From Paraburkholderia tuberum STM678 (GTDB lineage Bacteria; Pseudomonadota; Gammaproteobacteria; Burkholderiales; Burkholderiaceae): 64,000 nucleotides of DNA. Under the pieces are notes generated by a model. The model was not told the DNA's origin, searched no databases, and was given only the letters and a program-made list of their open reading frames with translations. The position numbers were made by a program, and so were the translations under genes. The DNA is taken from positions 124,001 through 188,000 of the forward strand of contig NZ_CADFGP010000013.1 in assembly GCF_902833905.1 (NCBI RefSeq), in the 5' to 3' direction. Shown here piece after piece: positions 32,257 through 41,192 of the stretch. Position 1 is the stretch's first letter; each line of letters opens with the position of its first letter.

Positions 32257-34092
32257 TCACTTGTCGTGATGCCCCGGCAGCACGGCACCGAGCACCTGCT
32301 TCGCCGTTTCGACCACCACGTTGCCCTGATCGGGGTCGCCCTTCATCAACGTCTCGGCGAACGCTTTGGCCTGCGCGAGCGTGACGTGCGGCGGCAGCGG
32401 CGGCACGTTCGGATCGGCCTTCACCTCGATCACGACCGGACGATTCGACGCGAGCGCGTCGTCCCAGGCGGTGGCCATCTGATCGGGATTGTCGACATAG
32501 ATGCCCTTCAGACCGATCAGCTCCGCGAAGCGGTGATACGGCACGGACGGAATGCTCTGCGAGGCCTCGAACTTCGGATCGCCTTCCATCACGCGCTGCT
32601 CCCATGTGACCTGATTCAGGTCGCCATTGTTGAGCACCATGCAGATCCAGCGCGGATCGCTCCAGCCTTGCCAGTACTTCGCGACCGTGATCAGCTCGGC
32701 CATGTTGTTCATCTGCATCGCGCCGTCACCGACGAGCGCAATCACGGGCCGCTCGGGGTACGCGAACTTCGCGGCGATTGCATAGGGCACGGCCGCGCCC
32801 ATCGACGCGAGCCCGCCCGACAGCGAGCACATCATGCCGCGCTGCACTTGCAGATCGCGTGCGTACCAGTTCGCGACCGAGCCCGAATCGCTGGTGACGA
32901 TCGCGTTCGAGGGAATGCGCTTCGACAGCTCCCATACCGAGAGCTGCGGATTCAGGCCATCTTTCGCGGGTTCGTGCGCGCGTTTCTCCAGCGTCTTCCA
33001 CCAGTCGGACACCCAGCCTTCGATGCGCTCGCGCCACAGCCGATCCTTCTTTTCCTCGAGCAGCGGCAGCAGCGCGCGCAGCGTCTCGGCGCTATCGCCG
33101 ACGAGGTTCACTTCCATCGGATAACGCAGGCTCAGCATGTCGGCCTTGATGTCGATCTGCACGCCGCGCGCGTCGCCTTCCTTCGGCAGAAATTCCGAGT
33201 AGGGGAAGCCCGAGCCGATCATCAGCAAGGTATCGCAATGGGTCATCATGTCGTAGCTCGGCTTCGTGCCGAGCAGGCCGATCGAACCGGTCACCCACGG
33301 CAGATCGTCGGGCAGCGCGGCCTTGCCGAGCAGCGCCTTGGCGACGCCGGCGCCGAGTTTCTCGGCGATCGCGATCACTTCGTCGGTCGCGTGCAGCGCG
33401 CCCGCGCCGACCAGGATCGCGACCTTGCGGCCCGCGTTCAGCACGTCGGCGGCCTGGCGCAACTGCTCATCGCTCGGCACGACGCGCGGGCGCGCGTAAC
33501 CGATGCCCGAATGCAGCGTGCCGTGCTTGCGCCCCGGCGGCTCGTAGGGGATGTCCTGCAGATCGTTCGGCAGTATCAGCGCCGTGACCGCGCGCTCGGC
33601 GAGCGCGATGCGCACCGCGCGATCGACCAGGTGGCGGACCTGCGCGGGCATCGTCGCAAAGCCGACGAACGAGCCGGCCACGTCCTTGAACATCGCGGGC
33701 AGATCGAGCTCCTGCTGATAGTGTCCGCCGATCGCCGCGCGCGCCTGCTGACCGGTAATCGCCAGCACCGGCATGTGATCCATGCGCGCGTCGTACAGCC
33801 CCGTCAGCAGATGCGATGCGCCCGGCCCCGAGGTGGCGATGCACACGCCCAACTCGCCGGTGAATTTCGCATGCGCGGAGGCCATGAACGCGGCCATTTC
33901 TTCGTGACGGACCTGAATGAATTCGATCGGGCCCGGCTGATCCGTGCTTTTGTGGCGTTTCTTCGCTTCGCTCTGCGCGCGGTTCAACGCGCCGAACACG
34001 CCGTTGATGCCATCGCCCGGATAGCCGTAGATACGCCGCACGCCCCATGCATGCAGCCGCCCGATGATGAAATCGCCGACGGTTTCAGCCAT
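32257..34092 (-). CDS. Thiamine-diphosphate enzyme, pyruvate oxidase/dehydrogenase-like
   Basis: A 611-residue member of the acetohydroxyacid synthase/pyruvate oxidase family. The N-terminal TPP-binding half carries catalytic Glu64 in RHEEMAAFMASAHAKF, the middle domain is Rossmann-like, and the C-terminal half has the TPP motif GDGAMQMNNMAELITVAKY and NGDLNQ. The arrangement matches the PoxB type that decarboxylates pyruvate to acetate or CO2. A membrane-binding C-terminal peptide is not obvious. GAGGAGCGAGG precedes the ATG at 34092. The neighbouring YihY gene is unrelated in function. Substrate is inferred from similarity. Confidence 0.85.
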   Translation of the reverse strand: MAETVGDFIIGRLHAWGVRRIYGYPGDGINGVFGALNRAQSEAKKRHKSTDQPGPIEFIQVRHEEMAAFMASAHAKFTGELGVCIATSGPGASHLLTGLYDARMDHMPVLAITGQQARAAIGGHYQQELDLPAMFKDVAGSFVGFATMPAQVRHLVDRAVRIALAERAVTALILPNDLQDIPYEPPGRKHGTLHSGIGYARPRVVPSDEQLRQAADVLNAGRKVAILVGAGALHATDEVIAIAEKLGAGVAKALLGKAALPDDLPWVTGSIGLLGTKPSYDMMTHCDTLLMIGSGFPYSEFLPKEGDARGVQIDIKADMLSLRYPMEVNLVGDSAETLRALLPLLEEKKDRLWRERIEGWVSDWWKTLEKRAHEPAKDGLNPQLSVWELSKRIPSNAIVTSDSGSVANWYARDLQVQRGMMCSLSGGLASMGAAVPYAIAAKFAYPERPVIALVGDGAMQMNNMAELITVAKYWQGWSDPRWICMVLNNGDLNQVTWEQRVMEGDPKFEASQSIPSVPYHRFAELIGLKGIYVDNPDQMATAWDDALASNRPVVIEVKADPNVPPLPPHVTLAQAKAFAETLMKGDPDQGNVVVETAKQVLGAVLPGHHDK

Positions 34093-34188
34093 GATCCTCG
34101 CTCCTCGATAGCCAGTCGATGCCGCCCTCCGAAATGGGCGGCCGTCGTCGGTATCGGCGAGCAAGGGTTGTTCCTTGCGAATGGCTTG

Positions 34189-35091
34189 CTACCCGGTCTT
34201 GATCCTCGGCTGCGGCGCGTCGAGCGGTTCGTGGCCGAAGCGCTCGTATTGCGATATCACCTGCGCGCCGAACAGCAGCAGTGTCGCGAGCCATTCGAAG
34301 CTGAGCAGGATCACGATCGCCATCGTCAACGAGCCATAGACGACGCTGACCTGCGACAGCGTGGCGAAATACCAGACCAGCACGTGCCGCGTGATCTCCC
34401 ACAACGCGCCGGCCACCACGCCGCCGATCAGCGCGTGTTTGAGCGACGGCCGTCCCACCGGCATCACCAGATACACCGAGGTCAGCACGAAGATTTCGCC
34501 GGCGAGCCCGAACAGATACAGCATCACTCGCGAGAAGCCCTGCAACGATACGTGCAGGCCGAACAGTCTGAGTCCTTCGGCGCCGATCGTGTCGAGCGCG
34601 CTCGACACGAACGTGACGATCAGCAGTCCCACGCCAAGAAACAGGATGTAGCAGTACGGCAGCAGCGCCGAGATCAGGAAGTGGCGCCGCTTCACGACGA
34701 CCCGATGCACGAAGATCAGCGACATCGCGTTTTCGAGCACGGTGAACGCGAGCGAGCTGAAGAAGATCATCGTCAGCAGCAGCACCCAGCCGATTACCGC
34801 GCGATGCAGCAGGAAGTTCGACAGCTCACGCACGAGCGCGGCCGACTGCCCGGGCACGAGCCAGCGCAGCAGATGCGCAAGCGCGTCGAGCACCAGTTGC
34901 TGCGGCACCACGCGCGACAACACGATGACGATCAGGATCAACAGCGGCACGATGGACAGCAACGCGTAGTACGCGACCGCGCCCGCGAGCAGCAGCCCCT
35001 GGTTCGCGCGAAACGCTTTCAGCGTTTGCAGCAGGAAGCGCCAGGGATGTCTGGCGATATACAGCGCTTGCTGGTCGAGCAGGATCGGCAT
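34189..35091 (-). CDS. YihY/BrkB-family membrane protein
   Basis: A 300-residue inner-membrane protein of the YihY/virulence factor BrkB family with about six helices. Signatures are FRANQGLLLAGAVAYYALLS near residues 28-47 and the PVGRPSLKHALIGGVVAG segment. The family was once annotated as ribonuclease BN in error; its real function is unproven. The gene is upstream of the TPP-enzyme gene on the same strand with about 96 bases between, so they may be co-transcribed. A DNA-repair gene pair diverges from it. Confidence 0.87.
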   Translation of the reverse strand: MPILLDQQALYIARHPWRFLLQTLKAFRANQGLLLAGAVAYYALLSIVPLLILIVIVLSRVVPQQLVLDALAHLLRWLVPGQSAALVRELSNFLLHRAVIGWVLLLTMIFFSSLAFTVLENAMSLIFVHRVVVKRRHFLISALLPYCYILFLGVGLLIVTFVSSALDTIGAEGLRLFGLHVSLQGFSRVMLYLFGLAGEIFVLTSVYLVMPVGRPSLKHALIGGVVAGALWEITRHVLVWYFATLSQVSVVYGSLTMAIVILLSFEWLATLLLFGAQVISQYERFGHEPLDAPQPRIKTG

Positions 35092-35250
35092 GAGGCCTCG
35101 CGGTGCGCGCCGGGCACTGCCGGATGGCAGCCGCTCTCGACACGCCTGTGTGCTTTATATACCGTAAGCAGAAACGGAGCCATCAATGGCGCGGCATATA
35201 GTTTGCTTGGCCGCGTTCGCAAGATCGCGTTCCCTTGCCGAGGACAGCCG

Positions 35251-36333
35251 ATGGATCAGCCGCCGCGTCAGACCGACACCGCGCCGCAAGCCAACGATCT
35301 GGTGATCGCGCGGCCGGAGGGACTGTATTGCCCGCCCGGCGATTTTTACATCGATCCGTGGCGGCCGGTCGAACGCGCGGTGATCACCCATGCGCATTCC
35401 GACCACGCGCGTTTCGGTCATCAGCGCTACCTGGCCGCGCGCGCGGGCGCGAGCGTGCTGCTATCGCGGCTGCCCGGCATCGCGCTGCACACGCTCGACT
35501 ACGGCGAGCCGCTGACGATTGGCGCGGCGCGCGTGTCGCTGCATCCGGCCGGGCACGTGCTCGGCTCGGCGCAGGTGCGGATCGAATACGCGGGCCGCGT
35601 GTGGGTGGCGTCGGGCGACTACAAGCTCGAAGCCGATCCGACCTGCGCCGCGTTCGAACCGGTGCGCTGCGATACGTTCATCACCGAATCGACGTTCGGT
35701 CTGCCGATCTATCGCTGGGATACGCCGCAAAGCGTGTTCGATTCGATCGATTCATGGTGGCGTCACAACGCCTCCGAAGGGCGCGCGTCGGTGCTGTTCT
35801 GCTATTCATTCGGCAAGGCGCAACGCGTGCTCGCGAGTGTCGATGCGGCGATCGGGCCGATCTTCTGCCACGGCGCGCTCGAGCCGCTCAATCGCGCGTA
35901 TCGCGACGCGGGCGTGCGTCTGCCGGCGCTCGGTCTGGTCGGCGAGATTGCAGCGAAAGACAAGGGCGTATTCAAACAGGCGCTGATCGTCGCGCCGCCG
36001 TCCGCGCAGAACAGCGCGTGGCTCAAGCGCTTCGGCGACTACAGCGATGCGTTCGCGTCGGGCTGGATGCGCCTGCGCGGCGCGCGTCGCCGGCGCGGCG
36101 TCGATCGTGGCTTCGTGCTGTCGGATCACGCGGACTGGCCGGGTTTGCAAACGGCGATACGCGAGAGCGGCGCCTCCCGCGTGATCGTCACGCATGGCTC
36201 GATCGAACCGATGGTGCGCTGGCTCAACGAGCAGGGCCTGCACGCCAGCGCGTTCGAAACGCAATACGGCGACGATACCGTCGAAGCCGACGCGGCCGGC
36301 GCCGACGAAGCGCCGGCGACGAGCGAATCATGA
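35251..36333 (+). CDS. Ligase-associated DNA exonuclease (metallo-beta-lactamase fold)
   Basis: A 360-residue metallo-beta-lactamase nuclease. The zinc motif HAHSDHAR (His47, His49, Asp51, His52) is followed by HPAGHVLGSAQV, SGDYKLEAD and late-family motifs including LSDHADW and THGS. This combination is that of the exonuclease found next to bacterial ATP-dependent DNA ligases. AGGACAG precedes the ATG at 35251. The ligase gene starts 10 bases after its stop, indicating one operon. It likely trims DNA ends during repair. Confidence 0.9.
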   Translation: MDQPPRQTDTAPQANDLVIARPEGLYCPPGDFYIDPWRPVERAVITHAHSDHARFGHQRYLAARAGASVLLSRLPGIALHTLDYGEPLTIGAARVSLHPAGHVLGSAQVRIEYAGRVWVASGDYKLEADPTCAAFEPVRCDTFITESTFGLPIYRWDTPQSVFDSIDSWWRHNASEGRASVLFCYSFGKAQRVLASVDAAIGPIFCHGALEPLNRAYRDAGVRLPALGLVGEIAAKDKGVFKQALIVAPPSAQNSAWLKRFGDYSDAFASGWMRLRGARRRRGVDRGFVLSDHADWPGLQTAIRESGASRVIVTHGSIEPMVRWLNEQGLHASAFETQYGDDTVEADAAGADEAPATSES

Positions 36334-36343
36334 CGGGCACCGT

Positions 36344-38017
36344 ATGAAACGCTTCGCGGCTCTCTACACCGCGCTCGATGCGACCACGTCGACGCACGAC
36401 AAGCTCGCGGCGCTGACGAGTTATTTCTCGGTGGCCGACCCCGAAGACGCGGCATGGGCGTCGTATTTCCTCGCGGGCGGCAAGCCGCGTCAACTCGTGC
36501 CGACGCGTTTGCTGACCGAAATCGCGCGCGAGCGCGCCGGCTTGCCCGAGTGGCTGTTCGAGGAGTCGTATCACGCGGTGGGCGATCTGGCCGAGACCAT
36601 CGCGCATATCCTGCCGCCCGCGTCGCGCAACTCCGAGCTGGGTCTCACGCAATGGATCGAGCAACGCATGCTGCCGCTGCGCGGCCTGCCGCCCGACGAG
36701 TTGCGCAGGCGTCTGCTCGGCTACTGGGACGAACTCGACTGGGGCGGTCGTTTCCTGCTGACCAAGCTGATCGGCGGCGGCTTTCGTGTCGGCGTCGCGC
36801 GGCAACTGGTGGTGCGTGCGCTCGCCGAAATGGCCGGCGTCGATCACAAGCGGATTGCGCAACGAATGGTCGGCTGGACCGATTCGCAACAGAAGCCCGA
36901 TGCGGCGCGCTATCTGCGTCTGATCGCGCCGCAGACCGACGACGATCCGCAAGCGCACGCGCCTGAACACGATAGCGACCTCGGCCTGCCGTATCCGTTC
37001 TTTCTCGCGCATCCCTTGCAGACCGATCCGGCGACGCTCGGCGATCCCGCGCACTGGCTGATCGAGTGGAAGTGGGACGGCATACGCGCGCAACTCGTCA
37101 AACGCGGCGGCCGCGTGTGGTTGTGGTCGCGCGGCGAGGATCTGATTACCGATCGTTTTCCCGAAGTCGCGGCATTGGGCGAGTCATTACCCGATGGCTA
37201 CGTGATCGATGGCGAGATTCTCGCGTGGGAGCCCGGCGCGGCAGCGCCATTGCCGTTCGCGCGGCTGCAACCGCGCATCGCGCGCAAGACGCTGACGCGC
37301 AAGATACTCGCGGATTCGCCCGCCGCGCTGCTCGCATACGACCTGCTCGAAGCAAACGGACGGGACCAGCGCATGAACCCGCTCGCTGAACGGCGTGCAC
37401 GCCTCGATGCGCTGGCCAGCTCCGTCGATGGCACGCTCGCGCGTGGTCTGCTGCGCGTATCGCCGCTCGTCCTTGCAGCGGACTGGACCGCGCTCGCGGC
37501 GTTGCGCGACGAGAGCCGCGCGCGCGGCGTCGAAGGCTTGATGCTCAAGGAGCGCGAGTCGATGTACGGCGTCGGTCGTACCAAGGCGTCGGGCACGTGG
37601 TGGAAATGGAAGATCGAGCCTTATGCGGTGGACGCTGTACTTGTTTACGCGCAGCGCGGTCATGGCCGTCGCGCGAGTCTTTACACGGACTACACGTTCG
37701 CGGTGTGGGACGAGGCCGACGGCGTGCGCATGTTGGTGCCGTTCGCGAAGGCCTATTCAGGGCTCACGGATGAAGAGATGCGTCGGGTCGATGCGATCGT
37801 GCGCAAGACCACCGTCGATAAATTCGGCCCCGTGCGCAGCGTGACGCCGACGCTCGTGTTCGAGATCGGCTTCGAAGGGATACAAGCGAGTTCGCGTCAC
37901 AAGTCCGGCGTGGCCGTGCGTTTTCCGCGCATGCTGCGCTGGCGCACGGACAAACACATCGACGACGCAGATACGCTCGCGATGCTGAAAGGGTTTATCG
38001 ATAATCGTGCGGGATAA
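36344..38017 (+). CDS. ATP-dependent DNA ligase
   Basis: A 557-residue ATP-dependent ligase distinct from the essential NAD+-dependent LigA. It has an N-terminal DNA-binding domain (about 1-220), the adenylation domain with catalytic Lys243 in the KxDG motif (EWKWDGIRAQ), the VIDGEILAW motif, MLKERESMYGVGR and WWKWK, and an OB-fold C-terminus. It partners with the exonuclease immediately upstream (10-base gap). In many genomes the pair is accompanied by a Lhr-type helicase and a phosphoesterase; neither is present here. It probably serves DNA damage repair. Confidence 0.93.
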   Translation: MKRFAALYTALDATTSTHDKLAALTSYFSVADPEDAAWASYFLAGGKPRQLVPTRLLTEIARERAGLPEWLFEESYHAVGDLAETIAHILPPASRNSELGLTQWIEQRMLPLRGLPPDELRRRLLGYWDELDWGGRFLLTKLIGGGFRVGVARQLVVRALAEMAGVDHKRIAQRMVGWTDSQQKPDAARYLRLIAPQTDDDPQAHAPEHDSDLGLPYPFFLAHPLQTDPATLGDPAHWLIEWKWDGIRAQLVKRGGRVWLWSRGEDLITDRFPEVAALGESLPDGYVIDGEILAWEPGAAAPLPFARLQPRIARKTLTRKILADSPAALLAYDLLEANGRDQRMNPLAERRARLDALASSVDGTLARGLLRVSPLVLAADWTALAALRDESRARGVEGLMLKERESMYGVGRTKASGTWWKWKIEPYAVDAVLVYAQRGHGRRASLYTDYTFAVWDEADGVRMLVPFAKAYSGLTDEEMRRVDAIVRKTTVDKFGPVRSVTPTLVFEIGFEGIQASSRHKSGVAVRFPRMLRWRTDKHIDDADTLAMLKGFIDNRAG

Positions 38018-38460
38018 CCCGCAGAGCACAAACCCCTAACATGTCGAGCATTTTTTTATCGGCATCGTCGCTTATTCTTTTGATAAGACCGCGTCATCGA
38101 TTCGCGCCATCAGTGCGCAAGCGGCATGCATTGCGTGGCCCCCCAATCCGTTGAAATTACCGATAACCCGCGACGCCCCGGAACGAGGCGGATAGCACAA
38201 AGACAGAGCGCCAATCGATGCTGCGCAGCGCGCACATCGCAGGCGCCGTCATTCAAACGCCGTGATGAATGGGCACGCTGAATCCCGCATTCCAGCTGAT
38301 TGAAATGCTGGAAAGCGCGACGAGGCGTGCTGGCCGCGGCATCGTCCGATGCGAAGCGGGAATAACAAAAAGCTGCTCGTAGTCCGGCAAAAGCAATGGG
38401 ATCGAATCTTGCACGTGTGGCGCGGATGCCCTTCAGGGCCAATGTAAAAGGGCGAGAAAA
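38018..38460. other. Intergenic gap
   Basis: About 440 bases between the ligase stop and a lone receiver gene. I see no gene; minus-strand frames are continuous with the antisense of the receiver gene and lack start signals. A T-rich stretch (ATTTTTTTATCG at 38050-38062) follows the ligase but has no hairpin in front of it. Confidence 0.4.
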
Positions 38461-38937
38461 ATGACAGTGTTCAACGACAACGTGGACAGCAGCGACGACG
38501 TGCTCGTATGGCGACCGATCCGCTATGCGATGGCCGCGCATCGTCGCGTGCTGGTAGTCGACGATTACCGGGAAGCGGCCGATGCGCTGCAAATGCTACT
38601 GATGGCCGACGGCTTCGAATGCCGCGCGCTCGACGATCCGTTTGCCGTGTGCGAGACCGCGCGCGAATGGCAGCCGTTCGCGGTGGTGCTCGACATCAAG
38701 ATGCCTGGACTCGACGGGCTCGAACTCGCGCGGCGGCTGCGCGCGCATCCGCAGACTTCACACATGCTGCTGGTCGCGTGTACCGCGTTTGCGTCGCGCG
38801 ACGATCGCGCGCTCGCGAAGGCCGCCGGCTTCGACGCGCATTGCGCCAAACCGTTGACACCCGAGCGTCTGCTGCGCGTGCTCGAATCGGCGGCGGCGTT
38901 GCATGCGGCGGAGCCATCATCTGAATCACGTTGTTAG
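38461..38937 (+). CDS. Stand-alone receiver-domain protein
   Basis: A 158-residue protein that is essentially one CheY-like receiver (about residues 28-150), with no output domain. The site is intact: Asp34/Asp35 (LVVDDYRE), acceptor Asp78 (VLDIKMPG) and Lys130 (CAKPLTPE). It resembles the Burkholderia/Rhizobiales receivers that are fused to or act with hybrid kinases. The start is uncertain: 38461 gives a 25-residue leader, and ATG at 38530 is an alternative. No cognate kinase is adjacent. Confidence 0.83.
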   Translation: MTVFNDNVDSSDDVLVWRPIRYAMAAHRRVLVVDDYREAADALQMLLMADGFECRALDDPFAVCETAREWQPFAVVLDIKMPGLDGLELARRLRAHPQTSHMLLVACTAFASRDDRALAKAAGFDAHCAKPLTPERLLRVLESAAALHAAEPSSESRC

Positions 38938-39207
38938 CGAAAACTCACTGACAGTTCTGTTATTTCTGCACGGTCGTCGGCAGAAAATCGCACTCGTCGC
39001 TCTGCGAATCCGTTTGTCATCAATCTGCCATCTGTCCGCCACCGTTCTGTCCAACGCAGTTTCTTAAGCCATGCGTGCCCCTGCGCTAGCCGGCGCACAG
39101 GAGTTTCCTCTCGCTATTGCATGCAGGCCCACTCGTTGCTGAAAGACCGATGACGCGGCGCGTTCGTGCGCGCCGCCCATGGTCATTCGCACCGAGGGAG
39201 ATCCGAC

Positions 39208-40074
39208 ATGAGCGACACGCAACGTCCGGCACCGCCGTTTCCTGAACAGCAGCAGGACCAGAGGCCCGGTCGCACGGCCGACATGAACCCGCAACCGGAT
39301 CACGGCGAGAAAACCTATGAAGGATCGGGGCGTCTCGCAGGCAAGGCGGCGATCGTGACCGGCGGCGACAGCGGCATCGGCCGCGCGGTCGCGATCGCGT
39401 TCGCGCGCGAAGGTGCGGATGTGCTGATCGCCTATCTCGACGAAGACGACGATGCGCGCGAGACCGCGCGCTGGGTCGAGGACGCGGGTCGCAAGGCGGT
39501 GCTGGTCGGCGGCGATATCCGCGATCGCACGCATTGCGATGCGATCGTCGACAAGGCGATCGAGGCATTCGGCCGGCTCGACGTGGTGGTCAACAACGCC
39601 GCGTATCAGATGAGCTATCCGTCGCTCGATGCGATCAGCGACGAAGAATGGGACAGGACCTTCGATACCAACATCGGCGCGATGTTCAGAATCACGCGCG
39701 CGGCGGTGCGCCATATGAAGCCGGGCGGCGCGATCATCAATACTTCGTCGATCAATGCCGATCATCCGAATCCTGGCCTGATCGCGTACGCGACCACCAA
39801 GGGCGCGATCCAGAACTTCACCGGTGGCCTCGCGCAATTGCTCGCGGAAAAGGGCATTCGCGCGAACTGCGTGGCGCCGGGACCGATCTGGACGCCGTTG
39901 ATTCCATCGACGATGCCGGCCGACAAGGTCGAGCAGTTCGGCAAGCAGGTGCCGATGAAGCGCCCCGGCCAACCGGCCGAACTGGCCGCCGCGTACGTGA
40001 TGCTCGCGTCGGATGAAGCGAGCTACATCTCGGGCGCGACAATTGCGGTAACGGGCGGCGCGCCGATTATTTAG
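39208..40074 (+). CDS. SDR oxidoreductase (YghA/general stress type)
   Basis: A 288-residue SDR with a Gln/Pro-rich 40-residue N-terminal extension (PPFPEQQQDQRPGR) typical of the general-stress glucose-dehydrogenase-like group (for example YghA, GsiB-type annotation). Signatures are TGGDSGIGRA, NNAAY, the active-site NTSSI and YATTKGA, and the VAPGPIWTPL loop. GAGGGAG precedes the ATG at 39208. Such enzymes are often induced by osmotic or heat stress. The substrate is unknown. The next gene encodes a small exported protein. Confidence 0.87.
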   Translation: MSDTQRPAPPFPEQQQDQRPGRTADMNPQPDHGEKTYEGSGRLAGKAAIVTGGDSGIGRAVAIAFAREGADVLIAYLDEDDDARETARWVEDAGRKAVLVGGDIRDRTHCDAIVDKAIEAFGRLDVVVNNAAYQMSYPSLDAISDEEWDRTFDTNIGAMFRITRAAVRHMKPGGAIINTSSINADHPNPGLIAYATTKGAIQNFTGGLAQLLAEKGIRANCVAPGPIWTPLIPSTMPADKVEQFGKQVPMKRPGQPAELAAAYVMLASDEASYISGATIAVTGGAPII

Positions 40075-40161
40075 GTTGTCGAACTGATGGCGGCATGGCC
40101 GCCTGCGCTCACGTACGAGGTTCGCGCAGCGGGTTTTCATAACGTCCTAAGGGAGAGTGCC

Positions 40162-40476
40162 ATGAAGATCGATGTATCCGTCAAACTGGCTGCCGCGCTC
40201 GTTTCAGGCTGCTTCGCGCTAGGCTTTGCGCAGGCGGGCTTCGCGCAGACCGGTACCAATCCGTCCATGCAAAACGGCAAGTCTGCCGCGCAACCCGGCG
40301 CAAGCCTGGAAGAATCGCGCACGCCGGACACGACCAGCGCGAACAACGCGAACGGCAATGTCGGCGAATCGGGGGGCGCCACCAATGGGGTGGCCGGCGG
40401 CGGCAATGGGAAAACCACCAACAGGCGCTTCAAAGGCGCGACGCCGCCGCGCGCGGGTAGTGGGGCGGGGCAATAA
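40162..40476 (+). CDS. Small exported Gly/Asn-rich protein
   Basis: A 104-residue protein with a signal peptide (residues 1-29, ending GFAQ). It then has a low-complexity region rich in Asn, Gly, Ser and Thr, with no cysteines or known domain. GGGAGAG precedes the ATG at 40162. It is probably secreted to the periplasm and largely disordered. It resembles the other small exported low-complexity proteins in this window (29701-29988 and 58909-59202) in style, not clearly in homology. Confidence 0.65.
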   Translation: MKIDVSVKLAAALVSGCFALGFAQAGFAQTGTNPSMQNGKSAAQPGASLEESRTPDTTSANNANGNVGESGGATNGVAGGGNGKTTNRRFKGATPPRAGSGAGQ

Positions 40477-40631
40477 GCGATCCGTCGAGCGCGTCGGCCT
40501 GCCTCGCGACGCGCCGGACGCCGCGGCGGCATCGCGCTCGCGCGCTGTCGCCGCTTTGCATTGGTTTGAGTTGCGTTGAGTTCCGTCGCGTGTCGCATTG
40601 CTTGCGCGATGCCTTGTGAGGAGGAAATCCG

Positions 40632-41192
40632 ATGGCTACCCCCGATGCTGAAACCGCCCGGGCCGACGCGCCCGCGTCGCATGCATTGACGTTCGAGATC
40701 AACGGCGAGACGCGGCGCTTCGACGTCGAAGCGTGGACCTCGCTGCTCGATCTGCTGCGCGAGCATGCGCACCTGAGCGGCACCAAGAAGGGCTGCGATC
40801 ACGGTCAATGCGGCGCTTGTACGGCGATCGTCAATGGCCAGCGGATCAATACCTGCCTCGCGCTCGCGGTCGTGTACGACGGCGCATCGATCACGACGAT
40901 CGAAGGTCTCGCGAACGGCGACACGTTGCATCCGCTGCAGCAGGCGTTCATCGATCACGACGCGTTCCAGTGCGGCTACTGTACGCCCGGACAAATCTGC
41001 TCCGCGCACGCGATGCTCGAAGAAGGACATGCGCGCTGCGCGGACGATGTGCGCGAGCAGATGAGCGGCAATCTGTGCCGCTGCGGCGCGTATCCGAACA
41101 TCGTCGCGGCGATTCTCGACGCTGCGCATTTCGGTGACGATGACGCAAGGCAAGACAGTGCGGTCGCGAATAAATCTGGGGCGCGGCCATGA
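40632..41192 (+). CDS. paoA: Aldehyde oxidoreductase, [2Fe-2S] subunit
   Basis: This 186-residue subunit of a xanthine-oxidase-family enzyme carries two [2Fe-2S] clusters. The first has CDHGQCGAC plus a later Cys; the second has CGYCTPGQ and the CRCGAY near residue 155. It is like E. coli PaoA (YagT) but lacks that protein's Tat leader: here the first 17 residues are polar. The complex may therefore be cytoplasmic or rely on another export route. GAGGAG precedes the ATG at 40632. Its TGA overlaps the next ATG as ATGA. Confidence 0.9.
   Translation: MATPDAETARADAPASHALTFEINGETRRFDVEAWTSLLDLLREHAHLSGTKKGCDHGQCGACTAIVNGQRINTCLALAVVYDGASITTIEGLANGDTLHPLQQAFIDHDAFQCGYCTPGQICSAHAMLEEGHARCADDVREQMSGNLCRCGAYPNIVAAILDAAHFGDDDARQDSAVANKSGARP

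Noticed and set aside
32218..36333. A 4.1-kb continuous open frame on the + strand
   Set aside because: Its first part is antisense to the TPP-enzyme and YihY genes and very Arg/His-rich, as expected of a shadow frame in GC-rich DNA. Only the last 360 codons, from 35251, encode a real protein (the exonuclease).
38110..38592. A minus-strand ORF of 160 codons
   Set aside because: It is partly antisense to the receiver gene, lacks a ribosome-binding site and has an Arg/His/Ala composition with no motif.
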